From the NCBI RefSeq assembly GCF_900091525.1, contig NZ_FMCU01000016.1, positions 106,508-170,507 of the forward strand: a DNA stretch of 64,000 bases. Reading direction: 5' to 3'. Each line of letters begins with the position of its first letter. The stretch's first letter is position 1. Source of the DNA: Micromonospora matsumotoense (GTDB lineage: Bacteria > Actinomycetota > Actinomycetes > Mycobacteriales > Micromonosporaceae). Below are positions 40,650-49,395 of this stretch, one piece after another. The position numbers were made by a program, and so were the translations under genes. The notes below the pieces were generated by a model. It searched no databases. It saw nothing but the letters and a program-made list of their open reading frames with translations, and was not told the DNA's origin.

Positions 40650-43138
40650 CCGGGATGTGGCGGCTGACCCTGCGCACGTTGCGCGCCGACGCGGTGCGCC
40701 TGCTGCTGTCCTCGCTGGCGATCGTGCTCGGCGTCGCCTTCGTCGCCGGCACGCTGATGCTCACCGACGGGATGCGGGCCGGGGCGTACGAACGGGCCGG
40801 TGCCTTCGACCGGCACACCGACCTCGGTGTCTACGCCGGGGGGAGCGCCCTGTCCCCGGCCCTGGTCGACCGGGTCCGTGCGGTCGACGGGGTGGCCGCC
40901 GCCGCCGGTGAGCTGACCGCCTCCGCCGGGGTGGTCGGTGCCGACGGCCGCCGGGTGCTCGGCTTCGCGGTCCTCGCCGCCATCCCCACCGAACCGGCGC
41001 TGCGCTCGTACGATGTGGTGGCCGGCCGACTGCCCGACCGCCCCGGTGAGGTGGCCCTCGACGCGCCGACGGCCACGCGGGAGGGCTTCGCCCTCGGCAC
41101 CCCGGTCTCCGTCGGCGGATCCACCGGCCCGGCCCGGCCGTACACCCTGGTCGGCACGGTGGACGTGGCCGACACCACGCGGGACGTCGGTGGCCCGTTC
41201 ATCGGCCTGGTCGGCGCGGACGCCCTGGCGGTCAGCGGGGAACGGGGCTATGGCCGGATCATGGTGGCCGCCGAGCCGGGCACGTCCGCGTCGGCGTTGG
41301 CCGCGCGGGTGGCCGGGGCGGTCGGCGGGGAGGACGCCACGGTGAAGTCGCGGCAGCAGATCCTGGACGAGGCCGTCGACGACGCGGTCCGCGACCTGGA
41401 CCAGTTCGGCATGGTGCTGCTCACCTTCGCCGGGGTGGCGGTGGTGGTGGCCGGGTTCGTCATCGCCAACACCTTCGCCATCGTGCTCGCCCAGCGGGCC
41501 CGGCGGACGGCCCTGTTGCGCCTGGTGGGGGCCCGCCGGAGCCAGGTCTTCCGGGCCGCCCTGGGGGAGTCGGCGACGCTCGGCCTGGTCGGCTCGGCCC
41601 TCGGGGTGGCGCTCGGCGTCGGTCTGGCCGCCGGGGCGACGGCCCTGGCCCCGCGCCTCGACCTGCCGATCTCCGGCGACCTCAGGCTGACCGCCCGGAC
41701 CGTGCTGCTCAGCCTGCTGCTCGGCACCGTGGTCACCGTCGGGTCCGCACTGGTGCCGGCGTGGCAGGGCACCCGGGTGCCGCCGATCGCCGCGCTCACC
41801 GATGCCGCCGGACAGCCGGCCCGGGGTGCCGGGCGGGTCCGGCTGGCGCTCGGCGCGCTGGTCGGTGCCGTCGGTGTCGGTGCGCTGGCCGGGGCCGCCG
41901 CCGTCGGCCAGATCGCCCTGGTCGCCCTGGGCGGGGTGCTCGCCTTCTTCGGCATCGTGCTGTTCGGTCCGGTGCTGGTGCCACGGCTGGTCCGGGTGCT
42001 CGGTCGACCGTTGCGACCGTTGCTCGGGGCCACCGCCACGCTCGCCGTCGCCAACGCGGCCCGCAACCCCCGGCGGGTGTCCGCGACCGCCACCGCCCTG
42101 GTGATCGGCATCGGGTTGGTCTCGGCGTTCGTGGTCGGTGCCGGCAGTATCAAGGTGGGCATCGAGCGGGCGGTGGACGCTCGGATCGGCGTCGACTACC
42201 TGGTCACCGGCATCGGTGATGACCTGCCCGACCGGGTCGCCACCGAGTTGGCCGCGCGCCCGGAACTGGGCGTGGTGCACGAGCAGCGCGGCCGGGTCGT
42301 CGACGGGGTGGCGCTACGCTCCGCGCATCCGGCGCTGGTGCGTCGTACCCTCACCGGGGTCGACGCCGGGGACGTCGCCGACCTGGGGCCGGGCGCGGTG
42401 CTGGTGCACCGGGAGTTGGCCGCCGCGCGGGGCTGGCGGGTGGGGTCGACGGTCACCGTGGCGGGGCGTCCGTTCCGGGTGGCCGCCGTGGTCACCGCCG
42501 AGGTGGTCGGGCCGAGCCCGGTCGGCGTTGCCGAAGGGCACGTCGTCGAGCTGACCGACACCGACTTCACCGCGCTCTTTCCCGCCGAACGCGGCTACCT
42601 GGCCGAGGTGGAGCCGGCCGACGGGGTGTCCGCCGTGCAGGCCCGCGCCGCCGTCGAGGCGGTGGTGGCCCGGTATCCGACCGTGAACCTGCTGGACCAG
42701 GCGGCCTACAAGAGGATGCTCACCGGCACGGTGGACATGCTGCTGGCCTTCGTCACCGCGCTGCTCGGCCTGGCGGTGGTGATCGCCCTGGTCGGTGTCG
42801 CGAACACGCTCAGCCTCTCGGTGGTGGAACGCACCCGGGAGAACGCGGTGCTGCGCGCCCTGGGCCTGTCCCGGGGTCGGATGCGGGCGCTGCTGGCCGT
42901 CGAGGCGGTGCTGACCGCAGTGGTCGGCGCGCTGCTCGGCATCGCACTGGGCGTCGGGGTCAGCGCCGGGGCGGTGGCCTTCGTCGCCCGGGTGGGCGGG
43001 GACTTCACGTTGGTGCTGCCCTGGGGACGGCTGGGGCTGATCCTGGCCGTGGCGGTGCTCGCCGCGCTGGCCGCCTCGGTGTTGCCGGCCCGCCGGGCGC
43101 TGGCCGGTCCGGTGGTGACGGCGCTCGGCGCGGACTGA
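40646..43138 (+). CDS. FtsX-like ABC transporter permease
   Basis: This 830-residue permease has two FtsX/MacB-type units, each with a large extracytoplasmic domain. Membrane segments are near 17-36, 255-285, 305-335, 355-375, 405-440 and, in the second half, 485-510, 705-730, 755-785 and 795-820. Blocks such as RTALLRLVGARRSQVFRAAL and ENAVLRALGLSRGRMRALLAV are the coupling-helix regions that should contact an ATPase. No ATPase gene is intact nearby. Such systems next to a NarL-type two-component pair usually export or sense cell-envelope antibiotics or lipids. It starts at GTG 40646, coupled to the preceding short ORF. Confidence 0.88.
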   Translation: MTGMWRLTLRTLRADAVRLLLSSLAIVLGVAFVAGTLMLTDGMRAGAYERAGAFDRHTDLGVYAGGSALSPALVDRVRAVDGVAAAAGELTASAGVVGADGRRVLGFAVLAAIPTEPALRSYDVVAGRLPDRPGEVALDAPTATREGFALGTPVSVGGSTGPARPYTLVGTVDVADTTRDVGGPFIGLVGADALAVSGERGYGRIMVAAEPGTSASALAARVAGAVGGEDATVKSRQQILDEAVDDAVRDLDQFGMVLLTFAGVAVVVAGFVIANTFAIVLAQRARRTALLRLVGARRSQVFRAALGESATLGLVGSALGVALGVGLAAGATALAPRLDLPISGDLRLTARTVLLSLLLGTVVTVGSALVPAWQGTRVPPIAALTDAAGQPARGAGRVRLALGALVGAVGVGALAGAAAVGQIALVALGGVLAFFGIVLFGPVLVPRLVRVLGRPLRPLLGATATLAVANAARNPRRVSATATALVIGIGLVSAFVVGAGSIKVGIERAVDARIGVDYLVTGIGDDLPDRVATELAARPELGVVHEQRGRVVDGVALRSAHPALVRRTLTGVDAGDVADLGPGAVLVHRELAAARGWRVGSTVTVAGRPFRVAAVVTAEVVGPSPVGVAEGHVVELTDTDFTALFPAERGYLAEVEPADGVSAVQARAAVEAVVARYPTVNLLDQAAYKRMLTGTVDMLLAFVTALLGLAVVIALVGVANTLSLSVVERTRENAVLRALGLSRGRMRALLAVEAVLTAVVGALLGIALGVGVSAGAVAFVARVGGDFTLVLPWGRLGLILAVAVLAALAASVLPARRALAGPVVTALGAD

Positions 43139-43278
43139 CCCCGCCCGCCGGCTCGGTGCCGCCGTCCGGCCGCCCTGGTGCCGGCCGGTGGCCGCTACGG
43201 CCCGAGCGGCGTCGCGTGATCGGCGGGGTGCCCCCCGACGGGCGGGTCGGCGTCGCTCGGGTGCGGCGGGACCTGCGG

Positions 43279-44541
43279 TCAGAGCCGTTCCACCATCTCG
43301 CCCCGGCACCGGTCCCGGGTGTCGAAGACGTACCGGGCGTGCCGGGTGACCAGGTCGTAGTCGAAGCTGTCGTGGTCGGTCACCAGGACCACCGCGTCGG
43401 CCGCGGCGATCTCCCGCTCGGTCAGGTCGACCACCACCACCCCGCCCGGGATGTGCTGCGGCTCCGCGTACGGCTCCACCGCGTGCACGTCCGCGCCGAG
43501 CGCCTGCAACCGCCGGGCCACGTCCACCGCGGGCGAGTCGCGCATGTCGCCGGTGTTCTTCTTGTACGCCAGCCCGAGCAGCAGCAGCCGTGCCCCGTTG
43601 ACCGGCCGGCCGATCCGGTTCAACCCGGCCATCACCCGCTGGGCCACGTGCTCGGGCATCTGGTGGTTGATGTCGTCGGCCAGCTCGATGAACCGGAACG
43701 GTCGGCCCAGGGTGCGTTTGACCTGCCAGGACAGGTAGCACGGGTCGATCGGCAGGCAGTGCCCGCCGACCCCCGGCCCGGGGCGGAACGGCATGAAACC
43801 GAACGGCTTGGACGAGGCGGCCTCGATGGCCTGCCAGGCGTCGATGCCCAACTGGTGGGAGGCCATCGCCAGCTCGTTGATCAGCGCGATGTTGACCTGC
43901 CGGAAGGTGTTCTCGATCAGCTTGGTCAGCTCGGCGACCCGGGTGGAGTCCACCGGGACGGTCCGCTCGACCAGCCGCCGGTAGAAGCCGTCCACCCGGG
44001 CCAGCGACGCCGCGTCCACCCCGGACACCACCTTCGGGGTGTTCTCCAACCGCCAGGTGGGGTTGCCCGGGTCGATCCGTTCCGGGCTGTAGCCGAGGTG
44101 GAAGTCGCCCGGACTGCGCAGTCCGCTCGCCGCCTCCAGCAGCGGGCGGAGCAGGTCCTCGGTGGTCCCCGGGTAGGTGGTCGACTCCAGCACCACCGTG
44201 CACCCCTGCCGGACGTACGGGCCGACGGCGGTGCCGGCCTGCTCGACGTAGCTCAGATCGGGCGCCCCGTCGCGCAGCGGGGTGGGCACGGTGATCACGC
44301 AGATGTCGAAACCCTCGGCGTCCGGATACTCGGTACTCGGCCGGTACCGGCCGCTGGCCAGGGCGCGGCCGAGCCGGTCGGCCGGAATGTCCTCGACGAA
44401 GGACTCGCCGGAGGCGAGCCGCTTGACCCGGTCGGCGTCGACGTCGAGTCCGACCACGTCCAGTCCGGCTTCGACGGCGCGCATGGCCAGCGGCAGTCCG
44501 ACATATCCCTGACCGATGACGACGAGCTTTTCTGCGTTCAC
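43279..44541 (-). CDS. Nucleotide-sugar dehydrogenase (UDP-GlcNAc/ManNAc 6-dehydrogenase-like)
   Basis: This 420-residue enzyme oxidises the 6-OH of a UDP-sugar to a uronate in two NAD steps. The NAD-binding motif VIGQGYVGLPLAMRA, the linker VITVPTPL, the catalytic Cys in GVGGHCLPIDPCYL and the C-terminal UDP-binding GLAYKKNTGDMRDSP are clear. The spacing resembles WecC/WbpA/TviB more than UDP-glucose dehydrogenase. The product likely enters a surface polysaccharide. GTG 44541 follows AGGGAG, which is inside a perfect hairpin. Confidence 0.9.
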   Translation of the reverse strand: MNAEKLVVIGQGYVGLPLAMRAVEAGLDVVGLDVDADRVKRLASGESFVEDIPADRLGRALASGRYRPSTEYPDAEGFDICVITVPTPLRDGAPDLSYVEQAGTAVGPYVRQGCTVVLESTTYPGTTEDLLRPLLEAASGLRSPGDFHLGYSPERIDPGNPTWRLENTPKVVSGVDAASLARVDGFYRRLVERTVPVDSTRVAELTKLIENTFRQVNIALINELAMASHQLGIDAWQAIEAASSKPFGFMPFRPGPGVGGHCLPIDPCYLSWQVKRTLGRPFRFIELADDINHQMPEHVAQRVMAGLNRIGRPVNGARLLLLGLAYKKNTGDMRDSPAVDVARRLQALGADVHAVEPYAEPQHIPGGVVVVDLTEREIAAADAVVLVTDHDSFDYDLVTRHARYVFDTRDRCRGEMVERL

Positions 44542-44544
44542 CCG

Positions 44545-44576
44545 GGCTCCCTGCAAGCGTGTCCTTGCAGGGAGCC
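44545..44576 (-). promoter_or_regulatory. Perfect hairpin enclosing the dehydrogenase ribosome binding site
   Basis: Arms GGCTCCCTGCAAG and CTTGCAGGGAGCC are 13 bp perfect with a 6 nt loop. On the minus strand the 3' arm of the transcript holds the AGGGAG ribosome binding site, three bases before the GTG start. Folding would block translation initiation; alternatively the palindrome is a repressor operator. Confidence 0.65.
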
Positions 44577-44657
44577 TAGATGGCGATATGGCGATCTACG
44601 CCCGTTTTGGTGTTCCTGGGGCTTCCCGGGGTTTTCCTAACGAAACGAGAGGATCGC

Positions 44658-46079
44658 TCAGCTGCCGGCCGGTGGCAGCCCGTCGCCGTCCCCACCACCT
44701 CCACCGCCGCCCGCGTCGGGCGTGGGCGGTGTCGTCACCGGCGGGGTGGTTCCGGCGGGGGTCGTGGGTTCCGGCGGGGTGGGTCCGGCCGGAGTCGTCG
44801 TCTCCACCGGGGTGGCCGGCGCGGAATTGGTCGGCACCGGCTGGGACGACCCGTTCGGCAGCGGCGTCGGGCTGACCGTGATCGACGGCGACGGCTTCGC
44901 GTTCTGGTTCCCCGGCCGGTTCGGTCGCTCCGGCTCGTCGGAGCCGGTCTCCTCGACGACCGTCGGGGCCGCGCTCTGCTCGGTGGGTGCCACCGCCGGC
45001 CCGGTGCTGCGGATGTTCGGCACGCCGTTGTCGAGCGACTTCGCGGCGCCCAGCGCGGCGCCCAGCGCGGTCAACGCGACCAGCACGGCGGCCAGCGCGC
45101 CGACCAGCGAGCCCCGGCGGGCCCGCCCCGACCCCGCGCCGACCACCGTCCTCGGCGTCCTGGCCGAGACGAGGCGGGGGGCGTTCGCCCCGGACGGGTC
45201 GCGCAGCGGCGGGGTCACCAGGGCGGTCATGGCGGTGGCGGTGCCGTCACCGCTCGCGGCGCGGGCGGCGGCGGCCATCTCGGCACCCGTGGCGAAGCGG
45301 TCCGCCGGATCCTTGGCCAACGCCCGCGCCACCAGGGCACGGACCGGCATCGGAATGTCCGCCGGCAGCTCCGGGGGCTCGTCGTCCAGATGCCGGACGG
45401 CCACCTGGAGCGGGTTGTCCCCGGTGAAGGGTGGTTGCCCGGTCAGGCAGCAGTGCGCCACCGCGCCGAGGGCGTAGATGTCGGTGGCGGCCGAGACCGG
45501 CCGGCCGGACGCCTGCTCCGGCGCCATGTAGAGGGCGGTGCCCGGCACCGCGTTGGCGCTGGTGATGCTGGTCACATTCGCGGAGCGGGCGACGCCGAAG
45601 TCGACCAGCACCACCGTGCCGTCCTCCTGCACCAGCAGGTTGCTCGGCTTGACGTCCCGGTGCACGATCCCGCCGGCGTGCGCGGCGTGCAGGGCCTGGG
45701 CGACCTGTGCCACGACCGACATCGTCTCGGTCACGTCCAGGTGGCCGGCCGACTCGATCCGCCGCGACAGCGGCTCACCCTCGACGAACTCCATGACGAG
45801 GTAGTCGGCCCGGCTGCCGTCGTCGAGCCGGTCCTCTCCGCAGTCGAAGACCTGGACGATTCCGGGGTTGCGCAGCGCGGCCATGATCCGCGCCTCGGAG
45901 CGGAACCGGGCGATGAAGTCGGGGTCCGAGACGAGCGCCGGCAACAGCACCTTCACCGCGACCTGGCGACCGAGAACCAGGTCGGTGGCCCGCCAGACAT
46001 CGCCCATGCCGCCGGTGGCGACACGTTCGTCCAGGCGGTAGCGACCGCTGAGCACGACCTCGGATGACAACACCCCCAT
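44658..46079 (-). CDS. Membrane serine/threonine protein kinase
   Basis: This 473-residue Hanks-type kinase has the glycine loop VATGGMGDVWRA, Lys in VAVKVLL, HRDVKPSNLLV, DFGVARS and APEQASG (catalytic domain about 10-270). A membrane segment (GSLVGALAAVLVALTALGAALGAA, about 340-360) and an outer Pro/Thr/Ser-rich tail of about 105 residues ending in a Gly/Asp tract follow. There are no PASTA repeats; the tail could sense the cell wall mechanically. It starts at ATG 46079 and is divergent from the ECF sigma gene. Confidence 0.93.
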   Translation of the reverse strand: MGVLSSEVVLSGRYRLDERVATGGMGDVWRATDLVLGRQVAVKVLLPALVSDPDFIARFRSEARIMAALRNPGIVQVFDCGEDRLDDGSRADYLVMEFVEGEPLSRRIESAGHLDVTETMSVVAQVAQALHAAHAGGIVHRDVKPSNLLVQEDGTVVLVDFGVARSANVTSITSANAVPGTALYMAPEQASGRPVSAATDIYALGAVAHCCLTGQPPFTGDNPLQVAVRHLDDEPPELPADIPMPVRALVARALAKDPADRFATGAEMAAAARAASGDGTATAMTALVTPPLRDPSGANAPRLVSARTPRTVVGAGSGRARRGSLVGALAAVLVALTALGAALGAAKSLDNGVPNIRSTGPAVAPTEQSAAPTVVEETGSDEPERPNRPGNQNAKPSPSITVSPTPLPNGSSQPVPTNSAPATPVETTTPAGPTPPEPTTPAGTTPPVTTPPTPDAGGGGGGGDGDGLPPAGS

Positions 46080-46221
46080 ACCGTACCCAGGGTCCTCCCG
46101 TCCGGCAGATGGCGATATCCCTTCCCGGCATTCGGGGGATGACCCGGCAGGGAGCACCCTGACCAGCAGTGACCGATGGTCCACTCGCTGTCACCGGCGT
46201 CCGGTCGTCGACTTCGGCCCC

Positions 46222-46293
46222 GCTGCCCCGCTGCCCCGCTGCGCCGCTGCGCCGCTGCGCCGCTGCGCCGCTGCGCCGCTGCGCCGCTGCGCC
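46222..46293. repeat. 8 bp tandem repeat, nine units
   Basis: Two units of GCTGCCCC are followed by seven perfect units of GCTGCGCC. The array sits in the 553 bp gene-free gap 46080-46632 between divergent kinase and sigma genes. An 8 bp unit shifts frame each copy, so it is not coding. The rest of the gap includes an A/T-richer promoter-like patch near 46345-46430. Confidence 0.9.
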
Positions 46294-46632
46294 GGGCGTC
46301 CGCGTGAAGCGTCCGCGCCGTGATCCGTGTTACGGCGACGCGCCGCCAGCGAAGTTGATCTATCTCACCCTTTCCGCCTCGATGACCGCTTGCCTCCGCC
46401 GCCTCCGGCTCCTAATGTTGCCCACTCTGGCCCCGCCCCGGTGTCGGTACCGCGCCCATACCGACGCCGTACTCCCGCGGCGGTGCCGGACGGGTCACCC
46501 GGCCTCCGGTGCCGGGTGCGATCGGGTCAGCGGGGGGCTGAAGGTGCGCGAGGTGGTCCGCTGGGCGGGCCGGGGCTGCGGCATGCGTCCGCCCGCCACC
46601 GGCTCGGTTCCGACGGCGGGAGCGGCGCGGCC

Positions 46633-47256
46633 ATGACCGGAGACCTCACCGAGGCGGTCGTCGCGGCGCAGGCCGGTGACGAGGAGTCGTTCCGAATCCT
46701 CTACCGCAGCCTCCAGCCTGGTCTGCTGCGCTACCTGACCGCCCTCGTCGGCCCCGACGCCGAGGACGTGGCGTCCGAGACCTGGTTGCAGATCTCCCGG
46801 GACCTGTCCCGGTTCACCGGCGGAGAGTTCCGTGCCTGGGCGGTGACCATCGCCCGCAACCGGGCCATGGACCACCTGCGCCGCCAACGTCGCCGCCCGT
46901 CCCTCCCGGTGCCGGTGCAGGCGCTCAGTGACCTCGCCGGGGACGCCGACACCGCCGAGCGGGCCGGTGAGACGATCGGGACGGAGTCCGCGTTGGCGCT
47001 GATCGCCACCCTGCCTCCCCGGGAGGCGGAGGCGGTGCTGCTGCGGGCGGTGATCGGGCTGGACGCCGAGACCGCCGGGCGGGTGCTCGGCCGGCGGCCA
47101 GGAGCGGTCCGTACGGCCGCCCACCGGGGACTCCGCCGGCTGGCCGCGTTGCTGGAGCGTGGCGACGCGCCCCAGTCGTCCGACGACGAGCGGGTCACCC
47201 CGCCCCGACCCCGGCCGACGCCACACGCGTCCCGGGTCGAGCCGGCGGACGGCTGA
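46633..47256 (+). CDS. ECF-type RNA polymerase sigma factor
   Basis: This 207-residue sigma factor has region 2 (ESFRILYRSLQPGLLRYLTAL, then DAEDVASETWLQISRDL, FRAWAVTIARNRAMDHLRR) and region 4 (LALIATLPPREAEAVLLRAVIGLDAETAGRVLGRRPGAVRTAAHRG). It starts at ATG 46633 and is followed 16 bp later by a single-span membrane protein in the usual anti-sigma position. The regulon is unknown. Confidence 0.9.
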   Translation: MTGDLTEAVVAAQAGDEESFRILYRSLQPGLLRYLTALVGPDAEDVASETWLQISRDLSRFTGGEFRAWAVTIARNRAMDHLRRQRRRPSLPVPVQALSDLAGDADTAERAGETIGTESALALIATLPPREAEAVLLRAVIGLDAETAGRVLGRRPGAVRTAAHRGLRRLAALLERGDAPQSSDDERVTPPRPRPTPHASRVEPADG

Positions 47257-47272
47257 CATGAGGGGAAACTGG

Positions 47273-48013
47273 ATGAACTTCCGCCGGTCGGGCCGATCCG
47301 GCCGGACGGTGGGCCGGGCCGAGGCGGAGCGGCTGCTCGATCCGACCGGCACCCCGTCTGCCACCGACGATCCGCTCGCCCGGTTGCTGGCCGCTGCCGC
47401 CGGCCCGGCCCGGCCCGGTGAACTCGCCGGTGAGCAGGCGGCGGTCGCGGCCTTCCGGGCCGTGCGGGCCGCCGGTGTTCCCGGTCCCGCCGCGACCGGT
47501 CGACGGCGTCGACGGCTGACCACCGGCGTGGTGGCCTGGATCGCCGCGCTGGCCGCCACCGCCACCGCCGGGGTGGCCTTCGCCGCCGTCACCCGCGACC
47601 ATGCCGCCGAGCGGGCGCCGGACCCCGCCCCGTCCTCCGCCACCGCCACCGCCACCGGGTCCGCACGGCCCACCCCGCACCGGTCCGGCCCGGACCGGCG
47701 GACCCCGCCGCGGCGTTCCCCCTCTGCCCCCGGCGGCACCCCTTCCGCCCCGGGCCCGATTCCCGGCCCGGGTGGGCCGCCCGGCACCGGCAAGGTGGTC
47801 GGCCAGTGCCGGGCCTACCTGGCCATGTCGCCCGAGCAGCGGGTGAAGGTGTTGACCAGATCCGGCTTTGCCGGACTGGTGGCCGCCGCGGGCGGGGCGG
47901 ACCGGGTGGGGGCCTACTGCCGGGACCTCGTCCCGGGGTACCCCCCGACCGGGTCCCACGCCGGTGCCGGTGTTCCGCCCGGTCCCGGCGGCGGTCCCGG
48001 CCGTAAAAACTAG
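47273..48013 (+). CDS. Single-pass membrane protein, probable anti-sigma factor
   Basis: This 246-residue protein has a cytoplasmic N-terminus of about 80 residues (RAEAERLLDPTGTPSATDDPLARLLAAAA), a membrane span (TGVVAWIAALAATATAGVAFAAV), a Pro/Ser/Thr linker and an extracytoplasmic Cys-containing end (VVGQCRAYLAMSPEQRVKVLT, GAYCRDLVPGYPP). The position after an ECF sigma gene suggests an anti-sigma role. No zinc-binding H-x3-C-x2-C motif is present. ATG 47273 is chosen because AGGGGA precedes it; ATG 47258 lacks a site. Confidence 0.7.
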   Translation: MNFRRSGRSGRTVGRAEAERLLDPTGTPSATDDPLARLLAAAAGPARPGELAGEQAAVAAFRAVRAAGVPGPAATGRRRRRLTTGVVAWIAALAATATAGVAFAAVTRDHAAERAPDPAPSSATATATGSARPTPHRSGPDRRTPPRRSPSAPGGTPSAPGPIPGPGGPPGTGKVVGQCRAYLAMSPEQRVKVLTRSGFAGLVAAAGGADRVGAYCRDLVPGYPPTGSHAGAGVPPGPGGGPGRKN

Positions 48014-48159
48014 TCGAAAAGGCTTCACAGAAATTTCTTGCCGTCAGGTCTGCGGGATCGGTCCGGGGGACAGAGGATGAAGGCACGGGGCCGGCCGCCA
48101 CGGCCATCCCCGGACCGGCCGGCACGGCCGGATCCCGGCGTCGGGGAGGGGGCCGTCTC

Positions 48160-49395
48160 GTGGTGACATCGCCGGAACTGGACCGGACCAGCGTGCTCGG
48201 CGAGGTCGCTGGCGCCGCCGGCCACCTCGCCCGGATCTGCTTCAAGACCGGGCCACCCACCCTCACCGGCGTCGAACTGGAATGGACCGTCCACGACGCC
48301 GCCGACCCCGCCCGACCGTTGGACCGGGCGCGGCTCCGAGCGGCACTCGGGCCCCACAGCCCGCCCACCCTGGACGACACCAGCCCCGCCCACCCCCTCC
48401 GGCACGGCAGCACCGTGACCGTCGAGCCGGGTGGCCAGGTGGAGGTGTCCACCGCGCCGCGATCCTCGGTCGCCGCGCTGGTCTCGGCCACCCAGGCCGA
48501 CATCGACGAACTCGACGCGCTGCTCGCCCGCGCCGGGCTGGTGCTCGGGCGGACGGGCATCGACCCGTGGCGGGCCCCGCGCCCGGTGGTCGACACCCCG
48601 CGCTACCGCGCGATGCGGTGCGTCTTCGACCGCCGCGGCCCGGCCGGGCAGACCATGATGTACAGCACCGCCGGCCTCCAGATCTGCCTCGACGTCGGTG
48701 CACCGGCCGGGCTGGCCGACCGCTGGGCGGCAGTGCACGCGGTGGGGCCGCCACTGGTAGCGGCCTTCGCCACCGCCGACCGGCACGCCGGCCGGCGCAC
48801 CGGATGGGCGTCCGCCCGGATGGCCGCCTGGCTGGACATCGATCCGGCCCGCACCGGGCCGGTCTGGTCGGCGCAGCAGCCGGACCAGGATCCGGTCGCC
48901 GCCTGGATCGAGTACGTGCTGGCCGCGCCGCTGCTCTGCCTGCGGCACGACGGCCCGGACTGGACGCCACCGCCGGGGGTCACCTTCGCCGACTGGATCG
49001 CCGGGGCGCTGCCGCACCCGCCCACCACCGACGACCTGGACTACCACGTCAGCACCCTCTTCCCGCCGGTACGCCCGCGCGGCTACCTGGAGGTCCGTTA
49101 CCTCGACACCCAGCCCGGCCGGGACTGGACCATCCCCCTGGCCGTGCTGACCGCGCTGCTGCACGACGACCGGACGGTCCGGGCGGCCCGGACGATCGCC
49201 ACGCCGGTGGCCGACCGCTGGCACGCCGCCGCCCGGCACGGACTGGCCGACCCGCCCCTGGCCGCGGCCGCCGCAACCCTGCTCGACCTGGCCCGGCAGA
49301 CGTTGCCGGCCCTGGACCTGCCGTCCGAGACCCATGACGAGATCGACCGCGGGATCCGCCGACGGATCGTCGCCGCGGAGAGGGGGAACCGGTGA
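48160..49395 (+). CDS. egtA: Glutamate-cysteine ligase EgtA
   Basis: This 411-residue first enzyme of ergothioneine synthesis joins glutamate to cysteine with ATP. Family blocks are GVELEWTVHD, GGQVEVSTAP, RYRAMRCVFDRRGPAGQTMMYSTAGLQICLDVG and GYLEVRYLDTQPG. It starts at GTG 48160 (GTG 48163 also possible) after a GGGGAGGGGG stretch, and the stop overlaps egtB by 4 bp. The 146 bp upstream gap is A/T-richer (AAAAACTAGT) and probably carries the operon promoter. Confidence 0.93.
   Translation: MVTSPELDRTSVLGEVAGAAGHLARICFKTGPPTLTGVELEWTVHDAADPARPLDRARLRAALGPHSPPTLDDTSPAHPLRHGSTVTVEPGGQVEVSTAPRSSVAALVSATQADIDELDALLARAGLVLGRTGIDPWRAPRPVVDTPRYRAMRCVFDRRGPAGQTMMYSTAGLQICLDVGAPAGLADRWAAVHAVGPPLVAAFATADRHAGRRTGWASARMAAWLDIDPARTGPVWSAQQPDQDPVAAWIEYVLAAPLLCLRHDGPDWTPPPGVTFADWIAGALPHPPTTDDLDYHVSTLFPPVRPRGYLEVRYLDTQPGRDWTIPLAVLTALLHDDRTVRAARTIATPVADRWHAAARHGLADPPLAAAAATLLDLARQTLPALDLPSETHDEIDRGIRRRIVAAERGNR

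Noticed and set aside
39272..42280. Roughly 1000-codon minus-strand frame opposite the kinase, regulator and permease
   Set aside because: The product is a low-complexity Gly/Arg/His shadow of well-recognised plus-strand genes.
46222..46293. Possible CRISPR array
   Set aside because: The units are 8 bp head-to-tail without spacers.
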